A DNA stretch of 64,000 bases from Rostratula benghalensis (lineage: Eukaryota; Chordata; Aves; Charadriiformes; Rostratulidae), in assembly GCA_013399305.1 (NCBI GenBank), contig VXAI01000165.1, forward strand, positions 1,186,758 to 1,250,757, given 5' to 3'. The notes under the pieces were generated by a model, which saw nothing but the letters and a program-made list of their open reading frames with translations, was not told where the DNA came from and did not search any database. Position 1 is the first letter of the stretch. Every line of letters begins with the position of its first letter. Made by a program: the position numbers and the translations under genes. Positions 47,137-59,020 of the stretch are shown here, in pieces.

Positions 47137-50100
47137 GAGGGAGAGCAACTCAGCCAGTATTCACAGAGGTGCAAATTTTGCACTCTATACCAGTTCCTGA
47201 GAACTTTCATGATCCCACCTCTGCAGATATTGAATGCTTTGGTGGGACATCAGTCTTTGCTTTTGCTTTTATTGTCCCAGAAGGGGAACTGCGATGAAGT
47301 ACGTTGGCCAAGATCACCCTTGAAGTGAGTGGCGGGGGGGGGGGTGTGTGGATGCTGAGCCTGGGTCTTTGAAAACACCAGGCTGGTCCTCAACACCATC
47401 CTAGATGTAGAAGGAGAGTGCTGGGGAGGTGGAAGAAATACTCCTTTTTTTTTTTTTTTTTTCCTTTTTTTTTTTCCCCCCAGTGATATTTTGTCCAGAT
47501 CAGAAGTGCTGAACTTGCTTTGCAGTGGTTGCATTTCAGGCAGCTCCTAGATAGACATTTTAAAAATAAAAGTTTTAAAGAGGCTTATAGCAAATACTTG
47601 CTATGAAATTGTTTTTTTTATGGCTGAGACTGGAATAAAACAGACCAAAGGTGACAGAAGAAACTGTTCAAACAGGACCAGACCAGGGTGTAGCTCCAGG
47701 ACCAGACCTGGCTGTACATATCTCCAGGGTTTAGTTTCACAGGCAGCAATGCAACTTCCCTGTTTTATATCACCTGGGATTACAGCCCATCTACAGAGCT
47801 CTGCAGGTGGCTGCAGGCAACTTCTCCCAGCTAAGAGCTCCCTAGGGATATTTTCTAAAATATCAACAGGGGCAAACAAAGACCACAGAGGAATAACTTT
47901 ATTTCTGCCTGTGTCTGTCTGTTGTGTAAGTCAAAGTTTGGTGTATGTGCATTTTTCATGTGATTCCCTGGCTTTGGAAAAGACAAAATTTATATGCCAA
48001 AGCCCACCAGTTTTGGAAAAAAACCCCCAAACCACCCCTCAATGAATCCTTTGTGCCAGCTGATGTTTCAAAACATTGCATTCTCTAGGGCTGCCCAGAG
48101 TAAGTGGTGAAGTATTACATATGGTTGTCATTTGTGATGATTTGGTGACTCTTAGATGCACAGGGATGGCAGGAACCATCTCTTCTATCTGGTAAGCATG
48201 AGGAACATCCAGAAGCATCACAAGTAAACCTTGCTATGCCAAGTCCAGCTAGACAAAACCAAGGAGGACAACCAAGGGACATGATCTTACCCCAAATCAG
48301 TGTGGTAAAATCAGTGATCAGCAGGTAGGAAACAATTACAGTCCTTATTTCATTCAAGTCAAACTAGGTTTTGCAGTTATCTACTGTATGACCAGGGCTT
48401 CATCAGTGGTTGCTTTCCCTCATGTGTATCTTGCCTGTCTGAAACAAGAAATTCAATTTCAGAAGACTGGTTCTAGGTGCAGCGTCGCTTAATTGTGTGG
48501 ATTTAGTTGAATGAGACAGATAGGGCCAAATTGGAGGAATGAAAATACTGCTGGTTTGGGGCGCATCAAGATCAAAACTTCCAGTTTGTACCTTGTGAAA
48601 ACCAAAATATCTCAAATGAATGTGCAAAATCACAACTCGCGGTTTTACAGCCCTTTGCGATCTCCTGGTAGAATATACACAGTCCTACAGAGGAGGACTT
48701 TCTGAACATGATGTTTATTAATGGAGCCCATCCCAGCTGTGCAATCCTCCTGCTGAGTAACAGCGGGAGTTTCTTCAGGTCTCCTCACCACACCGGGTTT
48801 TGGCGTTTGTGAAAATGAGACGCCCTAAAGGGAAACCTTCATCTGAATTTCTCAACAGGTGAGCCCCAAATGTGGTTACATTCCATTACTACTTAACACA
48901 CACAGCCAGGCCTGATGGATTTGATAAACTTTCTGGTTTGACAGATTGGAAGGGAAAGGGGTTTTTTTGGTTTGTTTTTTTTTTTAAATGTCATGTGAGC
49001 TTTCAGTGCCTTGCAGATGATCACTTTCCTGGCATACCCCATCCTCCGCCTGAATATGGAAATCATGTTTAGATATAAAGACCATGATTGGCAGTCAGGC
49101 AAACAAATGCATTTTCTGGTAACAAAAGCCAGGCGGAGAGTTGGATTATTTTTCTATACCAACCTCCAAAAACCTGTGTTTGGTGTAAGAAAACTCAGGA
49201 AAGGAGTCTGCCGAATCTCCTCAAATTTAAAACACCAGCAAGAAATTATTCCCAGCCCTTCTTCTGCTTTTGTGCTGTAACCCTATTCACTTACCCTCCA
49301 GCAAATCTGCTGTACCAAGAGCCAGAGTTCAATCACACCAGGGATTTTCAATACTCAGACCTGATCCATTCCTTTCCCATTGCAGTCCTCCCCTATTGGC
49401 CATTTCCCACAATTAGGGGTCCCTCCATTCCCCAGATTGCTTTAACTATAAGCATGTTATCACATTACCTTCCCCTGGGCGGATACTACTTTTGGTAAAG
49501 TACCCCTTTTCCATGTATTTTTGTTTGTTGGTTTGTTTCTTTTCCTCTTCTTCCTCTTTTTTTTTTTTTTTTTTTTGAAGAGGGAAATTGAAAATACAAA
49601 TAGGTAATAGTAATAGTAATAAATCTCTTCCCGTATTTCACACTCCCTTTAATATCTCTGTTTATGATATGTGTTGTTTAGCACCATTTCACAGCAATAC
49701 CTTCTGAAGGAAGGTAGACAAAAAAGATAAAATTTTTGAAGAATTACAAGAGTAAATGTTGAGTTCAGAGAGATTTCTCCATCCCATCTTAGTTTATAAG
49801 CTTAGCTATGGACTGTATAAGTAATGTAGGGCTCATAGCTGGCCCACAGAGTAAGAAAAAACAGAGATAAGGTCTAATAGTGGGCTGGCCCAGAGATGTC
49901 ATGCTTTGATGCAAAGACCTTGACTATTTTCAAACTCTCATATACGTCTTGCAGTGAACTGGGACTGACCTTTGTTTTCAGAACAGGAAACTCTCCAGAA
50001 TGTATTTCTTCTGGGGGTATGTGATATTTTGCATGTATTTCTGTATCTGCTGCTAGCTCATGGCCCGTGTTCCTTCTGTGTCCCTCCGGTCAAGTCTCAG

Positions 50101-50196
50101 CAGATCTGTAATCTCTTACATCTGCATCTGTAGCTTGGACGTGCAGCGGGCAAATATACTTGTGGCTTCAAAGAATTCCTTTCTCTTATACGCCCT
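47137..50196. other. Intergenic sequence
   Basis: Contains a G-run (47334-47344), long T/C runs (47443-47480), a T-run (49557-49576) and a TAATAG run near 49605-49620. The left part of the gypsy-type relic may extend in from 50197. No gene was recognised. Confidence 0.5.
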
Positions 50197-50391
50197 TTAC
50201 TTCTCAGTACATGGAGCACTCTTACATGTCCACATTTTGTTCCAAGAAAATAGTCTGGTCCTGGAAAAGACCCCAAAGAGGTGTTCCACAAGGTCTCCAG
50301 CTTGTGAGAAAGGTAAGCTCCGGTCTTTGGCTGTCTTCCTTTTCATCTTGTACTTTTTTTTCACTCCTCTTGGTTCTTTCGTGCTGTGCAA
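50197..50391 (-). pseudogene. Gypsy integrase C-terminal (GPY/F-like) piece
   Basis: The minus-strand frame reads HSTKEPRGVKKKYKMKRKTA, then KDRSLPFSQAGDLVE. This resembles the basic tract and the '..L..GD.V' segment that opens the GPY/F module after the integrase core in gypsy elements. Similarity is weaker than for the core and rests partly on its position. Confidence 0.45.
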
Positions 50392-50499
50392 GTATTTGGA
50401 CTTTGGTGCTTGAATCAGAGCATCACGCTGGTCTTCAATGAAAGTATTTCTTCCCTAGAGAATGACTCACCAGGCACTGTCTTTTCTTCCTTCAGTACA

Positions 50500-50560
50500 A
50501 TCTTTGAAAATCAAACTGCTGCTTCAGCTTTGCTGTTCGGTCACGGTCAGAGGGCGACAT
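50500..50560 (-). pseudogene. Integrase core segment with the catalytic glutamate, shifted frame
   Basis: In a different minus-strand frame from the upstream core, the segment reads PNSKAEAAV, stop, FSKIVLKEEKTV. This corresponds to the gypsy integrase segment SNGKAE.AVK.AK..L, which contains the catalytic glutamate. The frame change and stop show decay. Between this and the first aspartate region the second aspartate motif is not clearly preserved. Confidence 0.6.
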
Positions 50561-50644
50561 GCTGGGACAGGATTTCTCCTCCTGGGTAAATCATGCAAAG
50601 TTACGACAAGTCAAACAAGGTGCCTGCTGAAATGCCTCTTTGCT

Positions 50645-51150
50645 TTATTGCATTTCGTCTGACAGTTCATCTACTTCCCCTCGGCCTGAACACTTGTCTG
50701 CAATGATGAGGTAGTTTGTGTGGTTTGTGATGAAAAGGTCCTTTCCTAGTTTGTTCCAAAATCTACTGGGGATGCTGTATATTTTCATTGTCTCTGTTTG
50801 TTGCCTGGCCAGCATTTCCTTGCCTGTATAACATCTGTTCACCAGACCTCAGATATCCTTGATCATATTTGGCCAGTATGAGGCACCTCTAGCTTTCTGG
50901 TGTGTTCTTGAGAGTGCATCTGTTCCCAGAAATCTGGGTGTTGCGATTCAGCTGCATTTCTGTCTGATCCATCTATCCCACACGACTAGCTCATCTCCGT
51001 ATTTCCAGCTAGTATTCTCTCTCTGTCTTCTCTTCCATGGCCTTTTGTGCATCCTGTTGACATCTGATGAACTTTATGTCTGTTCAGCACTTTCACATTT
51101 TTCCTGTGTTCGCAGGTCTTGGTAGCGTTTTTGTGGTAGCATGAGGGTTT
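50645..51150 (-). pseudogene. Gypsy-class integrase fragment: zinc finger and start of catalytic core
   Basis: In one minus-strand frame with a few stops (two TGA after WKYGDEL) the sequence reads WKYGDELVVW, then FLGTDALSRTHQKARGASYW, YWPNMIKDI, a stop, GLVNRCYTGKEMLARQQTE, IPSRFWNKLGKDLF and YLIIAD. This is the usual order of the H2C2 zinc-finger module and core of gypsy integrases (HLGTD, YWPNM, C..C, IPSRPW.K.G.DLF). The first catalytic aspartate (in GKDLF) is kept. The zinc-finger histidine of HLG is Phe, and the second cysteine of the CxxC pair is Gly. It cannot encode a working enzyme. Confidence 0.8.
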
Positions 51151-51804
51151 ATGATTGGTTTGGACAATGGAGATGGCTGTGAAGGATTGTTCTCCTCTGT
51201 ATCCAACAGTCCACTAAAGGGGCTTTGTCTCATGCCCCCTTCACTCCTCAGCCCTTTGATTTCTCTCCTCCCTACTCTTCTTGCCTTCGACTTCTACCCT
51301 GTAAGCCCTGCATTTCCTACAGCCACCCAGTGCCCACATCTACCTCCTCTACTCTACCTCCACTCCTCCTCTAGCTTCTTCACAGGCAGATATGTAGCCC
51401 TGTAGACTTCAGTCCTCGTGTTATCCAACCTCAGATAACCACCCGAAGAACACTCTTGAGTAGTTGCGACCAATGGAGACAACTTCAGAGGGCATTTCCA
51501 CTCTGAAAGTGCCCCTTTATTTCCACTGAAGATAAAGAGGAATCTCCAGGGAATGCACTCATGTGTGCTTTGCTTTGGTGCTTACCATCACTCAGGACAA
51601 AGCTACCCTATAATGCTGCCTGTTGGATACTCTAGCCCTTGATACAGCACTCAAAGTACATTCTTTCAGTGTCTTTGGGGGACTTTCCTCAGCTTTTTCA
51701 CCTGCTATTCATATTTCAGGAAACCCCTTCCTTCCAAGTTTTACATGCTGGGGAGCAATAATAAAATCTGCACAGGTCAGAGAAAAATCTGAGAGCTGGT
51801 CAGT

Positions 51805-51993
51805 CTACTGAGTCTTTTCATTCAGACTCTCACATCTTTCATTCCTATTACAAATTTGGTGTAATTTGGCAGTGGTCTGGTCTATTGTTTCTCCAGATTT
51901 TTTACTTCTGTCACAAGTCTTCCATATATGACATTTTCTGTGGGCTGATGGTGATTTTGGAGTACAATTAACATTTGTGTGTTGTGGGTCCAT
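51805..51993 (-). pseudogene. Possible gypsy gag zinc-knuckle remnant
   Basis: The minus-strand frame contains AHRKCHIWKTCDRSKKSGE. This is close to the pattern H..RKCPA.GK.C..C.K..HF of Ty3/gypsy gag nucleocapsid regions, with several zinc ligands lost. It lies upstream of the integrase relic in the same orientation, as expected for gag. Confidence 0.42.
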
Positions 51994-53659
51994 CCAGACG
52001 AGCGTTGGGCATGTGACAGCTATTGCTTACTAGAGCTAGTAGTGCAGCAGCTTGTATTTAGCTTTATTCTTTAACCATTGTAATGTCAGGGCAAAAAGCA
52101 TTGAGCTGCTCAGCAGGGTTTGGTGGGGGTCAGGGCTATAATTTAGTGCCAGGGATGAGATTTCTCTCTGACTTTTCCCTTTTCCGGTAGTCTCCACTTT
52201 GGATTTCCTAGATTTTCTCCTAGGATCACGGGCCTAATCTAAGTAGAAAAACAGCCACCTGAAACACTGATGCAGTCCTATTTTATTCCCCGTACAGAGC
52301 CATCTCATGAAACACTTCCTCCAAGCATACCCAGAGCATCAGTGTGCAGCAATGGCCCCACAAGAGAAAACACGTGCCATAACCCTTCAGAAGTGCATTT
52401 TCCTTGTCTGGCCTTGTTACATCCTGACATCACTTCTCCCTCACACACGACAGGGCTTCTAGTGGCTCCTGAGGGCTGGGAATGTGTTGGAGAGGTTGGA
52501 AATGCCCTGTAAGAGCTTTCACAGGGAAATGACTTGGACTCTGACTGGAAAGCCAGTCTGTAGATCAGATTGTATCTCTTTGGAGGTCATTAGGGAATGC
52601 AATTGCACCCCTCTGTCTAACCTTCTACCAAAAAGGAGAGGCCATGACATTGAGAGGGTTGCTGAACTGGGCTCCAGAGATCTCAGCTTATTGCTTGATC
52701 TAAGGCAGAAACGAAAAGTGAGAGCAAAGCAGATCTCTCCCTCCTTTTTCCTCCCCTGCCTGTTAGTATGTCTTTTCCACTTAAGAGATTATCTCTCACT
52801 AGGTGTATGCGCAGTGTGTGAGGGGCCCATGCTCTCCACTTCCAATCACTGCTTAAATAGAAAGGAAATAAGAGGAGCCATTACCCAGTGCCTAGGGCTG
52901 TGTTTGCATGCCTCATCACCTTCAAAGGTCCGATCCACAGCTTGCATTCGGGGTTGAATCCCGTTCTCCTCCTTCGCAATACTTCTCTTTATGGGATCAT
53001 ACTTTATTGCTTTCTTTCCAAGTGTTTCATTACAAACTCTATTAATGAACCACTAGGGGTAGCCAAATGTGTTTGGTTGCATGCAGGACCTTGAGAGAGG
53101 ATTATGGAGCAAATTCTCTGTGAACAACCCCAGCTTGCTTGCAAACGAGGCAGCCTAAATAATCCCCCTGCCTACCCTCACAGATGAGCTCTCAAGACAG
53201 AGACCTCCCTGAACTAAGGACCTTGGGGAGACCTGGAAGGACATCAAAAGCTCCAGAGCTGAGAACTAGCTGCAGCAACTGCACCTCATCCGGGCCCAGC
53301 ACACGTCCAGTGAGATAAACTGGTGATGTTTGCCACATGGCTGTCACACATCTCAGCACTAAAGCCACCAGTCTCCCATGGGGGCTGTAAAACATGTATT
53401 GGAGAATACTGGGAATGAGAAACCTTTCCTTTGGGTTTAAGTGAAAATGCTGGGAGAATGAACTGCAGAAACTACTTGATGTGGTCATCTCTCATGACAG
53501 CTCTACCTCTTGTGAGATGGTAATTTAAAAGGAAGAGACAAAATTTTGTATAGCTGTCTTCCATCCTCACCCTGCTTCAGGCTCTCCTCCCTGTGCTCTT
53601 TATGTACAGTCATTAACTGCTGTTAACGACGGTGGCAATAAGGAAACAGCACTGCCATA

Positions 53660-53765
53660 ACATTGATGGGGAAACTGCATAAACTTAATGATTTCCCAAG
53701 GTCACACAGGCAGCCTGTACCAGGACCAAAGTCCTCCTGCACCCCACTTCAGTGCCTTAGGTGGG
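53660..53765 (-). mobile_element. MIR-type SINE relic, antisense
   Basis: GGGGAAACTGCATAAACTTAATGATTTCCCAAGGTCACACAGGCAGC, then CAGGACCAAAGTCCTCCTGCA, follows the antisense MIR consensus (GGAAACTGAGGC..., TTGCCCAAGGTCACACAGC, GGATTCGAACCCAGGTCTCC) in order and spacing. MIRs are ancient tRNA-derived SINEs present in amniotes. Confidence 0.65.
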
Positions 53766-54175
53766 CTTTTTCTTCCCACTTTTCACTGCATGAACAAAAC
53801 CCAAAGACAGGTAAATGAATATTAAAAGCAAGCATGTCCCTGTTCTGCTGAAAAACTAGACCCAAGGCGAGTGCTGTGGGTCTCAGTGGACTTGCATCTG
53901 CTTGCTATTAGGCTGGAGGTGGCCTGCAAGATATCTTCACCACACCTCAGCTGGGGTGGTAGGTTCTGCATAGAAGATGTGCTGGGATTTTTAAGCGTGA
54001 GTTTGACTAATGGAGACTGGAATAGGAAGATTTTCTGTGATGTTATGGGTAAAACACAATCTCCCCATTCCTGCTAAAAACTGAGAGCTAAACCCTGCTC
54101 CCAACACAGCTCTACCACTTCCCTCCTCTTTCAATTAGGCCTGCAGAAACCCACACCATGGATTGGAAGGACGAG

Positions 54176-54270
54176 AAATTAGTCTGCTCCTTTTCTTGGG
54201 ATCTGAAAAGTTATGAGGGAACAAATCTAGCACAAGACAGTATTCATCCAAGGCTCTTGAAGGAAGTGTC
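54176..54270 (+). mobile_element. Possible LINE reverse-transcriptase fragment
   Basis: The plus frame reads SYEGTNLAQDSIHPRLLKEV, which resembles the CR1/L2-type RT segment '..GPDGIHPRVLKEL'. Nothing convincing follows downstream, so this is a short relic at best. Confidence 0.3.
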
Positions 54271-55225
54271 TACCAAAACTATGCAGGCCTCCTATAAGAA
54301 CCAGCCTCCCAAACAGCAATTTGATGGTTTGGTAATGCTGTGTCTGGTTACTTAAAATATTTTGCAAATTGAAAGCAAGAGGATTCCCTGATGTAATCAA
54401 ACTTTGAGAAGTAATAGCTAAGATAATTGGTAGAAGACCCAAGGGAGCAAAAAAGGGGCATAGCTTCTGCTCAGAAGTCATACCAGGTCTATTAGAGCTC
54501 TTGGTAGAAGCTCTTGAAGAAGGGGAGGGAGGTGCCTGAAAATGAGAGGATAGAATTTAATTATGCTTTGATGAAGTTCAGGACTAGAGACTCTTATGGA
54601 AATAATACAGTTATAATAGGGTAGTCTTCTAAGGAATGAGACCATGTAAGAGACAGAAAACTAGATTTAGGAAGGGATGATCCATTTTTAACCTGTTGGT
54701 GAGGTTTCTTGGGGCTGATATTGAACGATAAATGACCTGATAAAGAATCATGGTAGGTGATAGTCCAACACTTCTGGGACTCCTCTAGAGGATAATGGAA
54801 AGAACCCTACAAGAATCTTCCAGCAGTCTTTCTAGGGTCAGGGTAGACATACTGGATATGGCCTAAATTTGTTAAAGAAACTTGCCTGCTGTCAATGTGT
54901 GTTCGTCCATTTCCAGATTCTGTAAGTGCCTGAAGAACTGCCTGTCCTACTCACCTAAAAACACGACTTCGACACTGAAACCATGAGATCCTGCTATATA
55001 ACACATTTGGTAAACTTTTCATTTAGATTCTTGATTTTGAGCCATTGGTCTGCTGAAGGTTTTTTCTAGCAGCCGTGAGGACAACAAGCTTTAGGGAAAT
55101 ATGACTTGGTGCTATCAGAATTACATGTCTCTGAGAAAGAGGCGACAATTTCTGTGGGAGTCACTGCTGAACACAGCCACAGTTGTTTCACCGGGTTGCT
55201 TTAGAGGCACAGCACACCACACATT

Positions 55226-55850
55226 AGAATCAAAGAATCATAGAATTGTCTAGGTTGGAATGGACCTTTGAGATCATCTAGTCCAACCATCAACCTAACT
55301 CTGACAAAAAAACATCACTAAACCATGTTCCCGAGCACCATGTCGACCTGTCTTTTAAATACCTTCACAGATGGTGACTCCACCACTTCCCTGGGCAGCC
55401 CATTCCAAGGCTTCATAACCCTCTCTGTGTAAAAATTTTTCCTGATATCCCATCTGAACTTTCCCTGGTGCAGCTTGAGGCTGTTTCCTCTTGTCCTATT
55501 GCCTGTGACTTGGGAGAAGAGGCCAACACCCATCTCTCTACAACCTCCTTTCAGGTAGTTGTAGTGAGACCTAAGGTCTCCCTCAGCCTCTTTTTCTCTA
55601 GGCTGAACATCCCCAGGTCCCTCAGTCTCCCCTCATAAGACTTATTCTCCAGACCCCTCTCCAGCCTTTTTTCCCTTCTCTGGACCCACTCCAGCCCCTC
55701 AATGTCTTTTTTGCAGTAAGGGGCCCCAAACTGAACACAGGACTCTAGGTGGGGCCTCACCAGTGCCAAGTATAAGGGGACAATCACATCTTGAGTCCTA
55801 CTTACCACGTTGCTCTTGATACAGGCCAAGATGCTGTTGGCCTTGCAACA
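55226..55850 (-). mobile_element. CR1 fragment, antisense
   Basis: It starts GAATCAAAGAATCATAGAATTGTCTAGGTTGGAATGGACC. It contains CCACTTCCCTGGGCAGCCCATTCCAAGGC and, further in, GGTGGGGCCTCACCAGTGCCAAGTATAAGGGG. Translated minus-strand pieces read [20 protein letters not shown], part of the CR1 ORF2 C-terminus. About 625 bp. Confidence 0.94.
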
Positions 55851-57792
55851 CCATGCACAGAACACATACTTTACACTTGGACGTGCATATTTCCTCCAGA
55901 AACACATGCTGCTGATCAGCCCAGCAGGGGGACAACCCCCCTTGATTTAGCTGACCGGTGGTAATGAGAGCAGCACAACTTGGCTTTCTGAACCCTCATC
56001 ATTTACCTCTTGACATGACACCTTTCGCTGCTCTCAGCCCCTGGATATGCGAGACGTGGTTTGCATCCAGGTCTAAATCCAAACCCCTCCAAGGTGTGTG
56101 AGAGTTCAGATTTCGAACGTGAACCCTTTTTAATAAAGAAGAAATCTCCAGATGCACCCACACAGCTGAAAACTATCAGCAAGGATAGTGCCATTTCAGC
56201 TCTTTTGGAGGAACCTCTATGGTCCCCCTTACTTTCCACCTCCCCAGTCTCCATCTTGCCATCTGTTATCCTGCGTAACTAGATCAATGCTTTGCATCTT
56301 GCTCATGCCCTTCACCTGACACAGCCCATTCCCTCTTTCCAATAAAGGTAGGAACACAGAGGATGTGCTGTGTGCACTAATCCTGTTTCTAACCCATCCC
56401 ATGCTGGGGGGCCCCATGCAAACCACGCTATCAATCTGGCGGCCTCTGATGATGGAGCCCACATGGGAACCTTAGATAATGGATTACAGTGGAGGACATG
56501 TATTTCTAAATGTGTTTAAGGTGTCTGGCAGTCTCTTAAGAAGAAAAAGAGGGAAAAAATGCAATTTAAGGAGAGAGTAATATACCCCAAATCATTGAGA
56601 GCTTTTCGGAAAGGGGACAGGGAAAGTCCTCTGTCATGCAGTTCTGCTTCACCCATCCCAACACAAGAGGTGAATGGTGAAAGTGTCCTTAAAGCAGAAC
56701 TCCCATAGCTGAGGGTAAGGAGGAAAACAGGTAATATGGTGAACATTGCACATGGTTTAAATTATCTTTGGTAATAAAACCATTCATCATCAGCCTCCAT
56801 GCCTGAGATTGAGATAGCTATTGCTCCTGAGGATTGAGGGACTGAAAGAATGAACCATTTGCTGCTTTCTTTCTCTCTTATTTTCTCTGACCTCCATGGC
56901 CCTGGCTCAAGGTCTTGTTACAGAATGACAGGTCAGCTGCTCTGAGTTCAGTATCCAAAAAATTATAGTCTAGGATTCAAAGGTAATCATCATCACTGGC
57001 GCATCTCTCTGCTCACCAAGACAGGGCCTCCTCTGGCATGAGGACTGAATTATCTCTCTGCCTTGAAAACTAATCACTCAGCATCAGATCTGAGAGAGGG
57101 ATGGAGCTGTCCTATGTATGACCCCCACATAGGGCTGGTGGTGATGGCAAGTCCCAGCCAGACCCCAGAATGTTGGTACTTTGTTGAGATTTCTTCACTT
57201 GACCCCATTAAAATTCTGCCTTTAATGTTGTCTTTGCGTATCACATGCAACACTGGTGTGTAGGAAGCAAAAGGGAGCTTTCCTCCTACTTCCCTCTGGA
57301 GATGGATGCAGTTGTCTTCTGCACATCCCTGCATGGTATTCCAGAAGCCCAGAAAACAAGGTAGAGTCTGTGGCTGTCCTCTGCTTAAGATCACAAGTCA
57401 ACAATCAGCCATTTAGGCCAGCCTTCTCAGAAATGCATGGGAAAAGTCCCATTGACCCCCAAAACAATGGATTTTGGCATGCCTCCCTGGTGGTACCCAA
57501 ATCCTTGCCTCCCTGGCATTCCTTCCATTGCTTCTCTTCCAAGCAAAATCTCCCTTTCCAGCTCACCAAACTCATGCCTCTCTCCACCTAGGTCTGCCTG
57601 AAGCAAACCACCTCTGGTCTGACATACAGTACGCACGTGGCTCTCCATGAACCCAAAGCTGGGTGGGGATGGTTGTAAATTCAGTGCATGTGCTCTGTCA
57701 TGGCTGGGGAGGGAATAAGATACTTCTCCTATTTGGCCTGGTTGTACAAACCATAGCAGGGTCTTCACTTCATGCCTTGTTTTCTTTGGGTG
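55851..57792. other. Intergenic sequence between CR1 copies
   Basis: No gene or further repeat was recognised. Confidence 0.5.
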
Positions 57793-57860
57793 TATAGAAC
57801 TATAGAATATCTCAAGTTGGAAGGGACTCATAAGGATCATCAAGTCCGACTGCTTGATTT
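57793..57860 (-). mobile_element. Short CR1 3'-end fragment, antisense
   Basis: TATAGAACTATAGAATATCTCAAGTTGGAAGGGACTCATAAGGATCATCAAGTCCGACTGC is a CR1 3' tail in reverse. Similarity fades after about 70 bp. Confidence 0.85.
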
Positions 57861-58748
57861 GGGCAATAACAATTGCAGGCTGCTCTCCCAAACACATTCT
57901 TTCTGCAGCTAAAGGGGGGCCTGCTTTTCAGGGTCCCCTTATCTCCTTCTTCACAGAAGAGGACATATCCTGAGCTATATGTCGTAAAGAAGGTGAAAAA
58001 TGTGATATTTGGTTGTGCCATGAGAGGATATGGGTGCTGCTTTATTAAGTAAAACTGGCTAAAAAGAGGCTTCATTCTATACATATTGATGACTTTAAGC
58101 CGTTTTTATACTCACTGATGTTTGTGTTGTGAGATATTTTACTGTGGATGAGAACACTATACAGCAGAACTACTTTTCACACAGCTGTTTTTTTACATTT
58201 AGTTCTTTCTTCACCTCAGTTTTATACCACTGCATCTTTGCCAGGCCTGAATGTGATTTAAACCAGCCACGATCACAAACCCTCAGCGTCTCAGAGAGCC
58301 ACAGACTTTCTGAGGTCGAGGTTGTGCCCTTTTCCCCTAGCTGAGAACTTTGCCTAAGGCCATTACAGAGGTGTGACCCTGGGATGAGTGAGGTTAGAAA
58401 AAATTCATTGCCTTCCAGGGAGTTACTCTGATGCACAGCTCAGGTAGAACAGCAGAAGGCTCAGACCCACACCAGCATCTGGATTTCTGCAGGACTATGT
58501 CACTTTGAATCTGGAAGGAGATGCCCATAGGTAGCCAACGCCAGGAACACCACGTTATGAAGTGCAAGTTCACCCTTGAAATGCTGCATTAATGAAGTCA
58601 AGCACTGTCTTCAAGTAGCCACAAGAACATGTGGACCACATTGCATTGCTGGAGAACGAGGACAGGAGGAGAACACAGTCTGCAATGGTGTCCTCCACTG
58701 GCAATGAACTGTTCTACCCATACTTGCTTGGAGATCTGTTCTGTGCTT
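57861..58748. other. Intergenic sequence between CR1 copies
   Basis: No gene was recognised. GCCTAAGGCCATTACAGAGG near 58354 faintly resembles a MIR core but is too diverged to call. Confidence 0.5.
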
Positions 58749-59020
58749 ATCACAGAATCACAGCATGATATGGAGTTGGAAGGGACCTCTAGAGATCATC
58801 TAGTCCAACCCCTCTTCCAGAACAGAGTGATAAAAGGCTGGCTCCATCCTTCTGATACCCACACATTAAGGATTTATAAGCATTCATCAGATCCCCCTCA
58901 ACCTTCTCTTCTCCAGACTAAAAAGACCCAAGTCCCTCAGCCTTTCCTCATCAGAGAGATGTTCCAGTCTCTTCATCATCTTTGTCGATCTTTGCTGTAC
59001 CCTCTCCAGCAGTATCTCTT
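58749..59020 (-). mobile_element. CR1 fragment, antisense, internally deleted
   Basis: It starts ATCACAGAATCACAGCATGATATGGAGTTGGAAGGGACC. It then jumps from the 3' tail to the CAACCTTCTCTTCTCCAGACTAAAAAGACCC block, so the intervening CR1 segment is missing. It ends near CTGTACCCTCTCCAGCAG. Confidence 0.92.

Larger units (their letters stand above)
50197..51993 (-). mobile_element. Decayed Ty3/gypsy-type retrotransposon (gag/pol relic)
   Basis: Minus-strand pieces appear in the order expected for Ty3/gypsy. First comes a possible gag zinc knuckle (51805-51993), then the integrase zinc-finger region and catalytic core (50500-51150), then an integrase C-terminal piece (50197-50391). The interval 51150-51800, where protease, reverse transcriptase and RNase H should lie, is too short (0.65 kb) and has no recognisable motif, so most of pol is deleted or beyond recognition. 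Stops and frameshifts are present throughout. No LTRs were identified. Confidence 0.72.
51994..55225. other. Intergenic sequence
   Basis: Contains the MIR relic and a possible LINE fragment. Its left edge may include diverged gag or LTR sequence of the adjoining gypsy relic, but none could be identified. Confidence 0.5.
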
